This document shows, piece after piece, positions 53,209 to 62,488 of a DNA stretch of 64,000 nt. Position 1 is the stretch's first letter. Each line of letters opens with the position of its first letter. The notes below the pieces were generated by a model, which was not told where the DNA came from, searched no databases, and saw nothing but the letters and a program-made list of their open reading frames with translations. Location: positions 25,530 to 89,529 of the forward strand of contig NZ_WVUD01000014.1 in the NCBI RefSeq assembly GCF_009856865.1. Reading direction: 5' to 3'. Source of the stretch: Solidesulfovibrio aerotolerans (lineage in GTDB: Bacteria > Desulfobacterota > Desulfovibrionia > Desulfovibrionales > Desulfovibrionaceae). The position numbers were made by a program, and so were the translations under genes.

Positions 53209-54758
53209 CAGCGCCGGGGCAGGGAGCAGGCTGCGGCCCGCTTGGGCGTAAACCGCTTCGGCGGCGAAACAAACTCTGCGCCCATTGCTTTGGCGATGCC
53301 GCGCAGCAGGCCGGCAAAAACCAGATGGTGGGGGAGGAGCAGGGCGTACCAATAGGCCAGCCCGGCCAGGCCGCGCGGCAGGAATTTGGAGTGGACGACC
53401 AGTTCGGTTGCGCCCGCGCCGACCGGCGTCAGACGAAATTCGAGCAGCGCCTCGCCCGGGGTGCGCATCTCGGCCAAAAGCGTTAACCGCCGGCCCGTAT
53501 CAAGAGCCACCACCCGCCAGAAATCCAGCGGATCGCCCACCCGCAGTTCCTCGCGCCGCACGGTCACGCGACGCAGGCCCACGCCGCCGACGAGCTGATC
53601 CAGAAAGCCGCGCAGGTGCCACAGCCCGTTGCCCCAGTACCAGCCCGTATCGCCGCCGATGCGGGCAACGGCCTGCCAGACGGCCGCAACCGGCGCGTCC
53701 AGGACAGCCCGATAGCCGCATTCATAGACTGTTCCGCCGGCATAGGGCGCATCGCCGCAGCCGGTCCATTCCGGCGGGACAGACGCCCCGGCGTCGGCGC
53801 AGGTGGTCTCCACGGCGTTTTGGCGGACCTTGTCCAGGGCCAGCCGCACGGCGGCGCGGGTGGAGAGAAGTTGGCGGGGCACGAGGTCAAGGATGCGCTG
53901 GTCGTGGCAGATGACCTCGTTGCGCAGCCCCTCGACCAGGGGCACGATAAGCGAACGGGGCAGGGGCGTGACGAGCTGCAGCCAGTAGGTCGAAAGGCGC
54001 GGGGTTAAAATCGGCACAGGAATGATGCGTCGCCGGGGCAGACCGGCCTCTTGGGCATAGATGGCGAAGATGTCGCCGTAAGCCAGCACGTCCGGGCCGC
54101 CGATGTCGAGGGTGAGGCCCGTGGTGCGGGGCTCGCCCAGACAGCCGACGAGGTAGCCGAGCACGTCGGAAATGGCGATGGGCTGGCAGCGGTTTCGCCC
54201 CCAGCGCGGGGCGATCATGGCCGGCAGGCGGTCCACGAGGTAGCGCATGATCTCGAACGAGGCGCTGCCGGAGCCGAGGATCATGGCGGCGCGCAGTTCG
54301 GTGACCGGCACGCGGCCGTAACCGAGGATCTTGCCGACCTCGTGGCGCGATTTGAGGTGATGGCTCAGTGTATCGTCGTCGCGGCCCAGGCCGCCGAGGT
54401 AGATGATCCGTTTGAGTCCGGCATCGTCGGCGGCGCGAGCCATAACCATGGCGGCTTCGCGGTCGGTGGCGGCGAAATCGCGGTTGTCCGGGTGCATGGA
54501 GTGGACGAGATAGTAGGCGGCAAAGCAACCGGCGGCAGCCTCTCGCATGGCGGGCAGATCGAGGCTGTCGGCCTGGGCCAGTTCGATTCGGGGATGGCTG
54601 GCAAAGGGGCGGCAGCGTAGCTTGTCCAGGGACCGTCCCACGGCGCGCACGTGGTATCCGGCGGCGAGCAGGGCCGGGACAAGCCGGCCGCCGACATAGC
54701 CGGTGGCCCCGGTGACGAGGATGGGAGCATCCATGCTGGCAGGATCGTGTTGGAGCAT
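53208..54758 (-). CDS. NmrA-like SDR protein fused to DUF2867 domain
   Basis: This 516-residue protein has an N-terminal atypical SDR domain with VTGATGYVGGRLVPALL, and a C-terminal DUF2867-like domain (YECGYRAVLDAPVAAVWQAVARIGGDTGWYWGN and later KFLPRGLAGLAYWYALLPHH-like text). Such proteins are annotated as NAD(P)H-binding and have unclear function. The start at 54758 has AGGA 7 bases upstream. The downstream acetyltransferase is translationally coupled. Confidence 0.82.
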   Translation of the reverse strand: MLQHDPASMDAPILVTGATGYVGGRLVPALLAAGYHVRAVGRSLDKLRCRPFASHPRIELAQADSLDLPAMREAAAGCFAAYYLVHSMHPDNRDFAATDREAAMVMARAADDAGLKRIIYLGGLGRDDDTLSHHLKSRHEVGKILGYGRVPVTELRAAMILGSGSASFEIMRYLVDRLPAMIAPRWGRNRCQPIAISDVLGYLVGCLGEPRTTGLTLDIGGPDVLAYGDIFAIYAQEAGLPRRRIIPVPILTPRLSTYWLQLVTPLPRSLIVPLVEGLRNEVICHDQRILDLVPRQLLSTRAAVRLALDKVRQNAVETTCADAGASVPPEWTGCGDAPYAGGTVYECGYRAVLDAPVAAVWQAVARIGGDTGWYWGNGLWHLRGFLDQLVGGVGLRRVTVRREELRVGDPLDFWRVVALDTGRRLTLLAEMRTPGEALLEFRLTPVGAGATELVVHSKFLPRGLAGLAYWYALLLPHHLVFAGLLRGIAKAMGAEFVSPPKRFTPKRAAACSLPRR

Positions 54759-54838
54759 GCCCGATCCTAGCAGGCGGTCGGCGAGGAAGCAACGCAGCAG
54801 TTTTTTTTAGGGAATTGTGGAGCGGGCCGGAATTGGTG

Positions 54839-54867
54839 TTGACAAAACGGCGTTTGGGTTCTAGTTT
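54839..54867 (+). promoter_or_regulatory. Sigma-70 promoter of tRNA-Pro
   Basis: A perfect TTGACA at 54839-54844 and TAGTTT at 54862-54867 are 17 bases apart, and the tRNA begins 13 bases after the -10 box. This is a strong, well-placed promoter. Confidence 0.8.
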
Positions 54868-54880
54868 CCGCTCCTCGCGT

Positions 54881-54957
54881 CGGGATGTAGCGCAGTCTGG
54901 GAGCGCACCTGAATGGGGTTCAGGGGGTCGGAGGTTCAAATCCTCTCATCCCGACCA
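54881..54957 (+). tRNA. tRNA-Pro (anticodon GGG)
   Basis: The acceptor arm CGGGATG pairs with CATCCCG, and CCA is encoded at 54955-54957. The anticodon arm CCTGA-ATGGGGT-TCAGG gives anticodon GGG. The T arm GGAGG-TTCAAAT-CCTCT is standard. Directly downstream, base composition changes and recombinase genes follow about 6 kb on, so its 3' end is a plausible attachment site. Confidence 0.95.
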
Positions 54958-54967
54958 GTGATTTCAA

Positions 54968-54998
54968 GGGGTTAGATCGAAAGATCTGACCCCTTTTT
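54968..54998 (+). terminator. Rho-independent terminator of tRNA-Pro
   Basis: GGGGTTAGATC and GATCTGACCCC form an 11-bp stem with one G-U pair around GAAA, followed by TTTTT. It starts 10 bases after the tRNA. Confidence 0.88.
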
Positions 54999-55155
54999 CT
55001 GTTGGATAACCTGCCTGGATAACCTTTTGGCCAAGGATTCCAGAGGCCTGGGTAACCGGGCCGACCCCTTGTCCCCAAAAACAGGGGGTCGCCTGGATCC
55101 CTCTGGGAAATCAGGAGGATGAGAGAGCGGCAATGTTATCCTGGGATTCAAAGCC

Positions 55156-58100
55156 TCAATGAAGGCGACGACGGATTTTCGCTTCAGTGTCTTCACGCTT
55201 TGCATGATGCTCGTATGTATCGGCCAGTTTTGAGAGAAGCATCGAAGCAACGAATGGGTATGAGGTCTGAAGAGCTTGACCCCATTTTCTATACTTCTCG
55301 GCGAGTGTCCATTCCTGATCGCCCCCTTCACCGGAGAAGCGAGCTCCGCGCGAGTTAAAAGCGCCGGTGTGCATACCCCTCATCATTTGTTCCGACTGGA
55401 TTTCCTCAAGCACTTGTCGCACAGATTCACAAGGCCATATGTTGTCATGGCCTACAGGCGCGTGAGCAAGTAATTGTCCCAGGCAGATATCCCCAACGTC
55501 AGCACGGCTTAAGTCAGCGCAAGCTTTGCGCACGGATGCAATCCATATCGCGAGACGCTCAGCCTTTAACTCGCCAAACTCATCATGGCCGGGAATACGT
55601 GTGATAGCTTCTAGTAATTTATGACATCTTTTGGATACTTCTTTTGTTTTGTCAGGAGGAATACGAAGTTCGGCTGGATCATTACGGTTATCTCTTCGCT
55701 TGTAAGTAGAAGCGACTAACTGAACAAATAGTTCAGAATGAAGTTCGATGTATTTTTCTAAATTTGGAATACCATGCTCTCCAGATTTTTCGCCCCACGA
55801 GTGTACAAGTGCATCTAGAAACGCGAACTCTAGGTGAGCTTTCTGCTCAAGAGTAATTTCATGGCTTTTGTTTAAACAGATTAAAGCTTTGTCTATGTGG
55901 TAAGGTTTGAGCAGGTATTCGTCAGGTGATTCTTTTCCGCCATTTATAATTGCAGAAAGTAAACTATATAACGTTTTAGCTTCTAGTTTATGAGAAGAAT
56001 GCCGGATGCTGTAGAATGCAGCTCGCGGTCGTCCTGCTTTGAGAAGTCGACGGATACCTTCATTGCTTTCCTCTTCAGAAAATTGAATCCAATCAGGCCT
56101 AACGTCAGTCCAGTATATTGTTTGAGCTATATCTCTAAGTTCATCAACAAGAGACCAAGTGCTTTTGCAAAAGGGAGCGAAGACGAGGATGTGTGCCGTG
56201 TCTTCTTCTGGTAAATTTGTGATGATAGCCCTCAAAACTCGATCGCGTGTATTAAAGTCAGAAATAGTACCTAGTGCTCCGGCGATGAGAACTCTTAGCG
56301 AAGTATAACTATCGTTCTCCTTTTGGAGTTGTTGATATGCAAGCAGTAGAATATCTACAAGCTCATCTTCAGGGAGTAGCTTTTCGGCTAAAAGCCATCC
56401 AATTTGACCAGAAGCACCGCCTCGCTTGGCTAGTTCAAGGATGCCATGGAATCCTTGCTGGGCGATGACTTCACGCATAGCTTCGACTCTCAGTCTTTGA
56501 ATAAGCTCATCGCGTTTCTCGAAGTTGATTTCCTCGGCAGATGCAAGCTCATCGGCAGAGGCATCAACCCAAGCATTGCGGAATAACCATGAGTACTTTT
56601 CCAGAATGTCGTCCGGTTCTAGGCTCGTGTAAATTTGTTTGGCTTTGCTAGTCAGTGCAGCCCAATGTTGATCCTTATTTGTGCGCAATACTGCACGTCT
56701 TGAAAGGATAGAAAGTCTGATTTTCTCTCGCAAAGTGGATTTGTCCGCATCAGTGGCTGTCTTTGTCCATTTTTCAATTAACTCCCAGACGCGGTTTTGA
56801 TAATTGATATCAAGCATATGAAGTCGTTCGACAAGGTCGCATAGAGTTTCAAGTGTGTGTTCTTCCCAGTTTAATGCTATGGCAACCATTTCGAATTGAA
56901 AATTATGAATGGGTTCCCATGTAGTATGGCTCTCGCCGAACCCGTAACCGTCTGGACGCCATGTTGGTTTGTGGCTGTATGTGCCAAAATCAGTATGAGC
57001 ATTGAATTGGGCTACACAGATTTTCCAAGCTATCTTGGGGAAGCGTTTAACCAGTTTTTTAATCAGGTCTACCCGGGCCTCATGGTTGGCCGCAGTTTGT
57101 GGCATCCATGCTCGAAAGATTGATTGCAGGGAATTCGTCGGTTTGTTGCTCCAATTGTCGTTGGGTTCGGCCAGAGCTAACTGAGCTAAAATGAAAACAG
57201 AGCGTGGCAAGGTCGATGGATTCCACGCAAGGCCTTCTAGTGCCCACAGCAAGCCGGTGTAACTGGGGCTAGCTCCAAACAGGCTAGTGTCCGCCGGACG
57301 CATAAGACCAAGAACTGCTGGGGTAGTAGTTTTCAAGTCGCGTTCAAGGATTGATAGGAACTCGTCAGGTGCGGCTTCGGCGTAAGTCGGGAGATCGTGG
57401 TCATTTGCTTCCAGGATGCGGGGGGTTAGCGGTGTTGGGAGTAGTTCACGAACAACCTGCCGAGCTTCTTGTTCTGTATTGACGCCAATACGATCTTCGA
57501 AAAGATGGCTATGGACAGAAAGTAAAACGAGCGTCTCAGAGATTGATTTGCGAAAAGTAGTGGAAAATTCTCTTGTCTTTCCGTAAATATTTGCCGCCCA
57601 TCGCTGCTCTTCTTCAAGGTCAAGTGCAGGATCGTCTTCTCCAAGAACCATGCGAGCCATTGAAAAATATTGCTTTAAGTCGTCATGTGTAATTATTGCG
57701 GCGATGCTATAAAGGAGGTCTGTTTTTGAGATGACGCCTCGGTATGTACCGATAGACCATACTGGAGAGTCGTCCTGCTGGGTAAGACTTTGAATTTGTC
57801 TTTCAAGTTCAGCATAGCTAAGACCGCCAGCTAATAATTCGAGTCCAATCTTGTCTATCTCGTTTGCGCTATTCCATGCTCCGGCGAAGAAAAAGGGCAC
57901 GAGACTTGCTGCGATCTTCTGGTCTTTTGCCCAGTTCGGGGTTCGCACGGCTTCCACAGTTGCGACACGGCGGCGTAGGACGGTTAATGACCGGCCTGAC
58001 TCATTCTCGAGCCGTGATATTTCGTCGCGCTTCTTACCCATTGCCTCTAGCGCGTTGCTGAATGTTTCGTTGCTGATCGGCTCGAGTGTGATATGCGGGG

Positions 58101-59280
58101 TAATATTTGCTACGTTGCGCGGATAAACAACTATTGAAGGTGTTGAGTTTGCATATGGTGCAAGTTCTCGTTCAACCTCGCGTGTGACCACGACTGGGAT
58201 GAAAGTTGGTGCGCCCTGCGCCAAGCGCGGTAATATGCCGGGCTTGTCGAATACCAATATGCGATCGCGGTAGATTGCCAACTCGTCGCCGCCGCGTTCC
58301 CCAATGATTTGGGCAAGGAAGGCAAGCGCCTCTTCTGTTGAGTCAGCTGCGATATATACTGGTCCGTCTGACGGTTTAGACAGACACGAAAGAATTGTAT
58401 GTTGAAATGCCTTGATGGCTGGGTTAAACAACTCGCCCGTCAATGAAGGGTTCGAGACATTTGCCCAGTCTGTCCAACATTTGTCGAGCGAACGGACGTC
58501 CGACGAAGGGATATGTGTTTCATTGGCAAACCATGCCTGACCCGGGATAGACTGCTCAATCCATTGTTCGAGATCAACTGCGTCATAGGCACGAACATCT
58601 TTCCAAAGTCCTTTCTTCTTGGCCGTGTCAATCCATTTTGATTTCCCTTGCCACCTGCGAGGTGTGACAAACACGAATGTGATTTCATCACGTTCTTTTG
58701 GGCCAAGGGCTTTCACGCTCTTGTTGAAATCTTTAGTGGCCTTTTGGTTGATGTTCTCGTTTGTTCCAAATTCCCATCCGGACGTTCCAGCAGGGATCCA
58801 AGGTGTTCCTTCCTCTGTCTCGATAAAGCCGTCCCACCCCGGCCGCTCGGCATCATCGTTTCCTGGGAAGTCGACTTTCGTCAGCGATCGCCCCGTTGAA
58901 TGGACCAGAGTCCTTAGAAAAACTGAGAGCCGCGACCGGGCTGGGGTATTGTGGGGCACCCACTGCTCGATCTGGTTGGCCTTGATGCCAAGAAAGGGAG
59001 GAACGTATGCCTTTATTTCGGCAGGGGCGGTTATCTTGTCCGCTTGAGCTGCGTCGAACTTCGATTGCATCTCTAATAGGGCATCGCGGGGGAAGTCAAA
59101 AGCCTTTGCCAAGCGGGTGGCCATTTCAATCGATAAGGCCGCTTTGCCGTTTAAAAGCTTTGACAAGGCTGGTCGTCCGACGCCTATTAGTTCAGCGGCT
59201 TTGATGACGGTCATTCCCTGTGGGATTACCTCGGCTTTGATGCGGATACCTGGATGCGGAACATCGTTTGGGCCGGCCAT
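55156..59280 (-). CDS. HigA-like HTH protein fused to nuclease-like and long helical regions
   Basis: This 1374-residue protein has no close annotation that I can recall. Residues 18-80 form a HigA/XRE helix-turn-helix (TVIKAAELIGVGRPALSKLLNG). Residues 135-250 look like a PD-(D/E)xK-type nuclease: Asp150 in RPGWDG, Glu170 in SGWEFG and Lys180 in NQKATKDF, then FVTPRRWQGKSKW. Residues 300-380 recall a STAND-type NTPase, but no Walker A loop is visible. The remaining 900 residues are mostly helical, as in repeat-rich sensor proteins. The start has AGGAG upstream. A defence or addiction role is inferred only from architecture and island context. Confidence 0.75.
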   Translation of the reverse strand: MAGPNDVPHPGIRIKAEVIPQGMTVIKAAELIGVGRPALSKLLNGKAALSIEMATRLAKAFDFPRDALLEMQSKFDAAQADKITAPAEIKAYVPPFLGIKANQIEQWVPHNTPARSRLSVFLRTLVHSTGRSLTKVDFPGNDDAERPGWDGFIETEEGTPWIPAGTSGWEFGTNENINQKATKDFNKSVKALGPKERDEITFVFVTPRRWQGKSKWIDTAKKKGLWKDVRAYDAVDLEQWIEQSIPGQAWFANETHIPSSDVRSLDKCWTDWANVSNPSLTGELFNPAIKAFQHTILSCLSKPSDGPVYIAADSTEEALAFLAQIIGERGGDELAIYRDRILVFDKPGILPRLAQGAPTFIPVVVTREVERELAPYANSTPSIVVYPRNVANITPHITLEPISNETFSNALEAMGKKRDEISRLENESGRSLTVLRRRVATVEAVRTPNWAKDQKIAASLVPFFFAGAWNSANEIDKIGLELLAGGLSYAELERQIQSLTQQDDSPVWSIGTYRGVISKTDLLYSIAAIITHDDLKQYFSMARMVLGEDDPALDLEEEQRWAANIYGKTREFSTTFRKSISETLVLLSVHSHLFEDRIGVNTEQEARQVVRELLPTPLTPRILEANDHDLPTYAEAAPDEFLSILERDLKTTTPAVLGLMRPADTSLFGASPSYTGLLWALEGLAWNPSTLPRSVFILAQLALAEPNDNWSNKPTNSLQSIFRAWMPQTAANHEARVDLIKKLVKRFPKIAWKICVAQFNAHTDFGTYSHKPTWRPDGYGFGESHTTWEPIHNFQFEMVAIALNWEEHTLETLCDLVERLHMLDINYQNRVWELIEKWTKTATDADKSTLREKIRLSILSRRAVLRTNKDQHWAALTSKAKQIYTSLEPDDILEKYSWLFRNAWVDASADELASAEEINFEKRDELIQRLRVEAMREVIAQQGFHGILELAKRGGASGQIGWLLAEKLLPEDELVDILLLAYQQLQKENDSYTSLRVLIAGALGTISDFNTRDRVLRAIITNLPEEDTAHILVFAPFCKSTWSLVDELRDIAQTIYWTDVRPDWIQFSEEESNEGIRRLLKAGRPRAAFYSIRHSSHKLEAKTLYSLLSAIINGGKESPDEYLLKPYHIDKALICLNKSHEITLEQKAHLEFAFLDALVHSWGEKSGEHGIPNLEKYIELHSELFVQLVASTYKRRDNRNDPAELRIPPDKTKEVSKRCHKLLEAITRIPGHDEFGELKAERLAIWIASVRKACADLSRADVGDICLGQLLAHAPVGHDNIWPCESVRQVLEEIQSEQMMRGMHTGAFNSRGARFSGEGGDQEWTLAEKYRKWGQALQTSYPFVASMLLSKLADTYEHHAKREDTEAKIRRRLH

Positions 59281-59658
59281 CTGGTTCTCCTGAGTTGATC
59301 TGTTCGGGGTTCGTCGAGAGCCTTGAAAGTTGTGTATCGTGTCGCGCTACACAGTACAATAATTATTTTAATCAATAATAACTTGATGTTGGCAATTTCT
59401 TTTGGTGCTTTGCTGCGAGTGTTCGAGAGTGTGTCATAGATTTTAGTGGGTTAGGCATCTAGGGTATCTGTAGCCCCCCCTTGCGAGTGGCTCACGACGC
59501 CCTTCAAGCCAGCATTCTCCGCCAAACCCTTCAACCTCGCCCCTTGCCTTGATGAAATCCTGGCGATTAAATCATGGTCTGCCGATCGGATTGTTGTCAG
59601 GCTTCATATTTGAGAATGCATTAATCGGGATTGAATTGTGCACCAGGAGTAGTGGACA
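59281..59658. other. Divergent AT-rich control region
   Basis: This 378-bp region separates the large HTH-nuclease gene from the divergent Mrr-like gene. It includes an AT-rich block at about 59355-59395, a likely promoter area, and one palindromic site. I cannot place definite -35 and -10 boxes. Confidence 0.5.
59331..59353. promoter_or_regulatory. Candidate operator for the HigA-like HTH protein
   Basis: TGTGTA and TACACA lie 11 bases apart, with further symmetric CG positions inside, in a 23-bp imperfect palindrome about 50 bp upstream of the gene start. HigA-type HTH proteins often bind such operators in their own promoters. Binding here is inferred. Confidence 0.5.
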
Positions 59659-60348
59659 TTGAAACCTTGGAAAAAATATCAAGAAGACGTCTCGACATAT
59701 TTTACGTCTCTAGGACTTGAAGCATCGACAGATATAACTATTGATGGGGTGCGGACAAAGCACGACATAGATGTCTTAGTAAAGTCACGTCATGTCGGTT
59801 TTGATATTACTTGGATTGTCGAATGTAAATTGTGGAAAACACCTGTAACGAAACTTCACGTGCTAGCGTTGCGTGAAATAGTCGCGGATGTTGGTGCAGA
59901 CAGAGGAATTATACTATCTGAGTCTGGCTTTCAATCGGGTGCCCAGGAAGCAGCGGTCCTAACTAATGTACAGCTTACTTCGTTCGGCGAAGTTCGCGAA
60001 ATTGCACAAAATAGTTTTTATGCACTGAATCTGAGAGAGCTTTATGACCGTGTAGAAGTGTGTAGAGAAAGATATTGGAGTATTTCTAAGCAAGACCGTA
60101 TTGAAGCAGGTCTTCGTCCGGACTCTTGCGGATTTGGTTATTCCGGGGATCATATAGTAAGGTGCTGCAGCGCCCTGCTTGCTCGTGCTTTTCGCGGGAT
60201 ATACCCTTTTCAAAGCGACTCACTAGAGGAAGTAGTCCTATTTGGAGAAGATAAGATCTTCGAGTCGTCAAAGGAGGTCATTGAAATTGTCGAAAAACTT
60301 ACTGGAGAACTTGAAGGCAAACTCGATGCATATTGCCAAAGCAGGTAA
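59659..60348 (+). CDS. Mrr-like restriction endonuclease domain protein
   Basis: This 229-residue protein has an Mrr/PD-(D/E)xK core: an acidic residue in KHDIDVLV (Asp36 or Asp38), then Glu55 and Lys57 in WIVECKLW, and GADRGIILSESGFQSGAQEAA, which is typical of Mrr-type nucleases. The C-terminal 100 residues have no recognisable domain. It starts with a TTG after AGGAG. It is divergent from the large HTH-nuclease protein and shares its control region, so the two may act together. There is no adjacent methyltransferase. Confidence 0.8.
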   Translation: MKPWKKYQEDVSTYFTSLGLEASTDITIDGVRTKHDIDVLVKSRHVGFDITWIVECKLWKTPVTKLHVLALREIVADVGADRGIILSESGFQSGAQEAAVLTNVQLTSFGEVREIAQNSFYALNLRELYDRVEVCRERYWSISKQDRIEAGLRPDSCGFGYSGDHIVRCCSALLARAFRGIYPFQSDSLEEVVLFGEDKIFESSKEVIEIVEKLTGELEGKLDAYCQSR

Positions 60349-60428
60349 TTTGCTCAACACAACTATGTGCTTTTGCAGACGTTCAAAAGCATGCGCAGGA
60401 TTCTGAGCATCCTGTTCAACTTAAAATA

Positions 60429-60448
60429 GGGAGGCCTTTCGGCCCCCC
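60429..60448 (-). terminator. Weak terminator downstream of the small island gene
   Basis: On the minus strand GGGGGGCC and GGCCTCCC form an 8-bp stem with one G-U pair around GAAA, and ATTTT follows. It sits about 50 bp after the stop of the gene at 60501-60851. Confidence 0.55.
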
Positions 60449-60500
60449 CTCTCGTGTCTAATACGCTCTCAGTGCGTCAAAGTCATTTTCAGTCGGTGAC

Positions 60501-60851
60501 TTAGGCATGGTCCCTGATGAACCGCTCGATGGCGGTCTTTGAGGCGAAGGTCGTGGTCTTCTCGGTGCCGGCGTACTTCGTCAGCGCGGTGATGAACTTG
60601 GCGACCGTCTTTTCACGAAGGTGGTCGAAGTCGATGCCCGCAATTTCCCGGACGAGGACGTGGGAGATGGTGAGGTCGTCATGCTCTTGAGCGCGAAAGA
60701 GCTTGCCGGTAATCGTGCCCTTGCCGCCAACGGCCTTGGTGCCGCCGGCCTGCCACGCCGCAGCATAGTACGGGCCAGCCGGGCTCTCGAACTGGCGGTA
60801 GTGCTTGATGCCGTCGCCGTCGATGTGCGAAAAAAACCAGAAAGTATTCAT
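60501..60851 (-). CDS. Hypothetical protein
   Basis: This is a 116-residue protein of unknown function (MNTFWFFSHIDGDGIKHYR at the start). It has no signal peptide or membrane segment. The ATG at 60851 is preceded by GGAGA. It is near the integrase end of the island. Its base composition is higher in GC than the large HTH gene, suggesting a different origin within the island. Confidence 0.7.
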   Translation of the reverse strand: MNTFWFFSHIDGDGIKHYRQFESPAGPYYAAAWQAGGTKAVGGKGTITGKLFRAQEHDDLTISHVLVREIAGIDFDHLREKTVAKFITALTKYAGTEKTTTFASKTAIERFIRDHA

Positions 60852-60927
60852 TGTTCGTTCTCCGTAGCGGTTGGGGTTGGGTTGTGGCGTTGTCACGGGC
60901 CAGGGCCGTCGTATAGCTCGATCCCGG

Positions 60928-62025
60928 CTATGCCGGGGCAGAGGCCGGGGGTTGAGGTTCGGAGGGAGCCGCTTGAGGGTGCGGGGCGTCCTCCGGCCGG
61001 CTTAAACTTGGCAGCTTCGCAATGGTCCGCCGCTTCTCATCACCAAGCAGGTGATAGTACTGGTCGACGGTCATTTTGACGCTGGCATGGCCCATGAGCT
61101 TGCTCACGGCCGCGACATCGCCGCCTTCCCGCAGGAGGACCGTGGCGAAGAGGTGCCGGATGTCATACATGATGACCGGATAGGTGATGCCGGCCTTTTC
61201 CACCGCCGTCTTCAGCGAGCGTCGAAACTTCCGCATCGGCTTGCCCTGGTACTCGATGACGTGCTCACACTTGGCCTTTTCCCGAACGGTCTGGAGCCGT
61301 TCCATGAACTCGGGCGCTATCGGGATGATGCGGGTGGTCTTCGTCTTGGTAGCGTAGACCTTGATGCTGTTGCCCTCCCAGTCGATGTCGTTCCATGTCA
61401 GGGCCAACAACTCGGACTCGCCGGTGCGGACGCCAAGGTTCCAGGCAACCTCGATGGCCCAGGCGAGATGGGGCCGGGCCACGTCCTTGATGGTCATGAG
61501 GTCAGCGACAGTCAGCTTCGTATCGCGGGGTCGTTCCTTCGGCTTCTTCCAGCGTTTCAGCGGGTTCTTGAGGGTCAGTTCGTAGTCCACCCCATACTGA
61601 AAAACCATTTTGAGATAGGACAGATAGCGCGACCGCGTCGTCTGGCTACGGTCGGCATATTCTTTACGGATGATCTCGATGACTTCCTCGAAGCGGATTT
61701 CGTCGACCGGCCGTTGGGCGAACACGGGGATGAAATGCTTCTTCAGCAGGGTGGCGAGCTCCTGGAGCCACCGGACTGACCGGCCTTCGGACTTCTTGGC
61801 GTTGATATATGCTTGGGCCAGTTGGTCGAGGTAAACCTTTGCGCCGGGCACGAAGACAGGCAAAGGGGCTTCGACCTTCTTGCGGGCCTTGATTTCCTCG
61901 TCGAATTTGTTGGCCTGACGCTTTCCTTCGCGGCCAGTGCCGAAGGTCTTGGTGCGCTGCTTGCCGTCGGCATCCCGGTATGACACGAAATACGTGCCGT
62001 TGTTTGAACGCTTGTGGACTGACAT
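60928..62025 (-). CDS. Tyrosine recombinase/phage-type integrase
   Basis: This 365-residue integrase has an N-terminal arm-binding region, a core-binding domain (about 65-160) and a catalytic domain. Active-site residues are Arg200 in LGVRTGE, Arg290 in YDIRHLFAT (the usual first His is Tyr287), His313 in MGHAS and the nucleophile near Tyr323 in VDQYYHL. The start overlaps the end of the excisionase gene region, and a GGAGG lies upstream. It is probably the enzyme that moved the island. Confidence 0.92.
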   Translation of the reverse strand: MSVHKRSNNGTYFVSYRDADGKQRTKTFGTGREGKRQANKFDEEIKARKKVEAPLPVFVPGAKVYLDQLAQAYINAKKSEGRSVRWLQELATLLKKHFIPVFAQRPVDEIRFEEVIEIIRKEYADRSQTTRSRYLSYLKMVFQYGVDYELTLKNPLKRWKKPKERPRDTKLTVADLMTIKDVARPHLAWAIEVAWNLGVRTGESELLALTWNDIDWEGNSIKVYATKTKTTRIIPIAPEFMERLQTVREKAKCEHVIEYQGKPMRKFRRSLKTAVEKAGITYPVIMYDIRHLFATVLLREGGDVAAVSKLMGHASVKMTVDQYYHLLGDEKRRTIAKLPSLSRPEDAPHPQAAPSEPQPPASAPA

Positions 62026-62253
62026 CTATACCTCCAAAGTGATGGGCTTCCGGGTCTTGCGGGAGGCTCCGGTTGCGTAGAGTTCAGGGTTCGCCATAAA
62101 CGCCTCAAGGTCGGCGCGAGCGAATCGGTTCTTGCTGGGGCCGTACCGTCTGATTTTGAAGCGGTTGACGATCTTCTCGAAGTAGGAATGGGAGTAGCCA
62201 CAAAAGTCGGCTGCTTCCTTGCAGTTATAAAAGGGACCGATGCTTTCGTTCAT
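62026..62253 (-). CDS. Excisionase-like helix-turn-helix protein
   Basis: This 75-residue protein carries a MerR/AlpA-like HTH (NCKEAADFCGYSHSYFEKIVNRFKIRRYG, then SKNRFARADLEAFM). Such proteins act as excisionases or directionality factors, and this one lies directly before the integrase gene with no gap. The frame ends in TAG, one base before the integrase ATG. Confidence 0.85.
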   Translation of the reverse strand: MNESIGPFYNCKEAADFCGYSHSYFEKIVNRFKIRRYGPSKNRFARADLEAFMANPELYATGASRKTRKPITLEV

Positions 62254-62488
62254 GTCTGGGTTGCCTCATCCGTGCGATTTGGTTTAGGTGCCATCGAGAC
62301 CTAAAAAAGTGTGTGAAATAAAATAGATGGCATCAAAATCGTATGGTTCGAGCAATGAGGTCTTACACAGGGCGATGAGCTTCCCTTGCACCGGGAAAAG
62401 CACGGTCTTTCGACTTGACCACCGCCGCGCAGACAAAATGCATTTTCGAAGGGCTCAAAAAAGACGGGGGCGGCCCCGTCGGCTGAGG
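62254..62488. other. Intergenic region in the island
   Basis: No gene or regulatory site stands out between the excisionase-like gene and the minimal recombinase gene. Confidence 0.4.

Noticed and set aside
54972..55331. Minus-strand open frame between the tRNA and the large island gene
   Set aside because: It spans hairpins and the tail of the large gene, with no start signal or domain.
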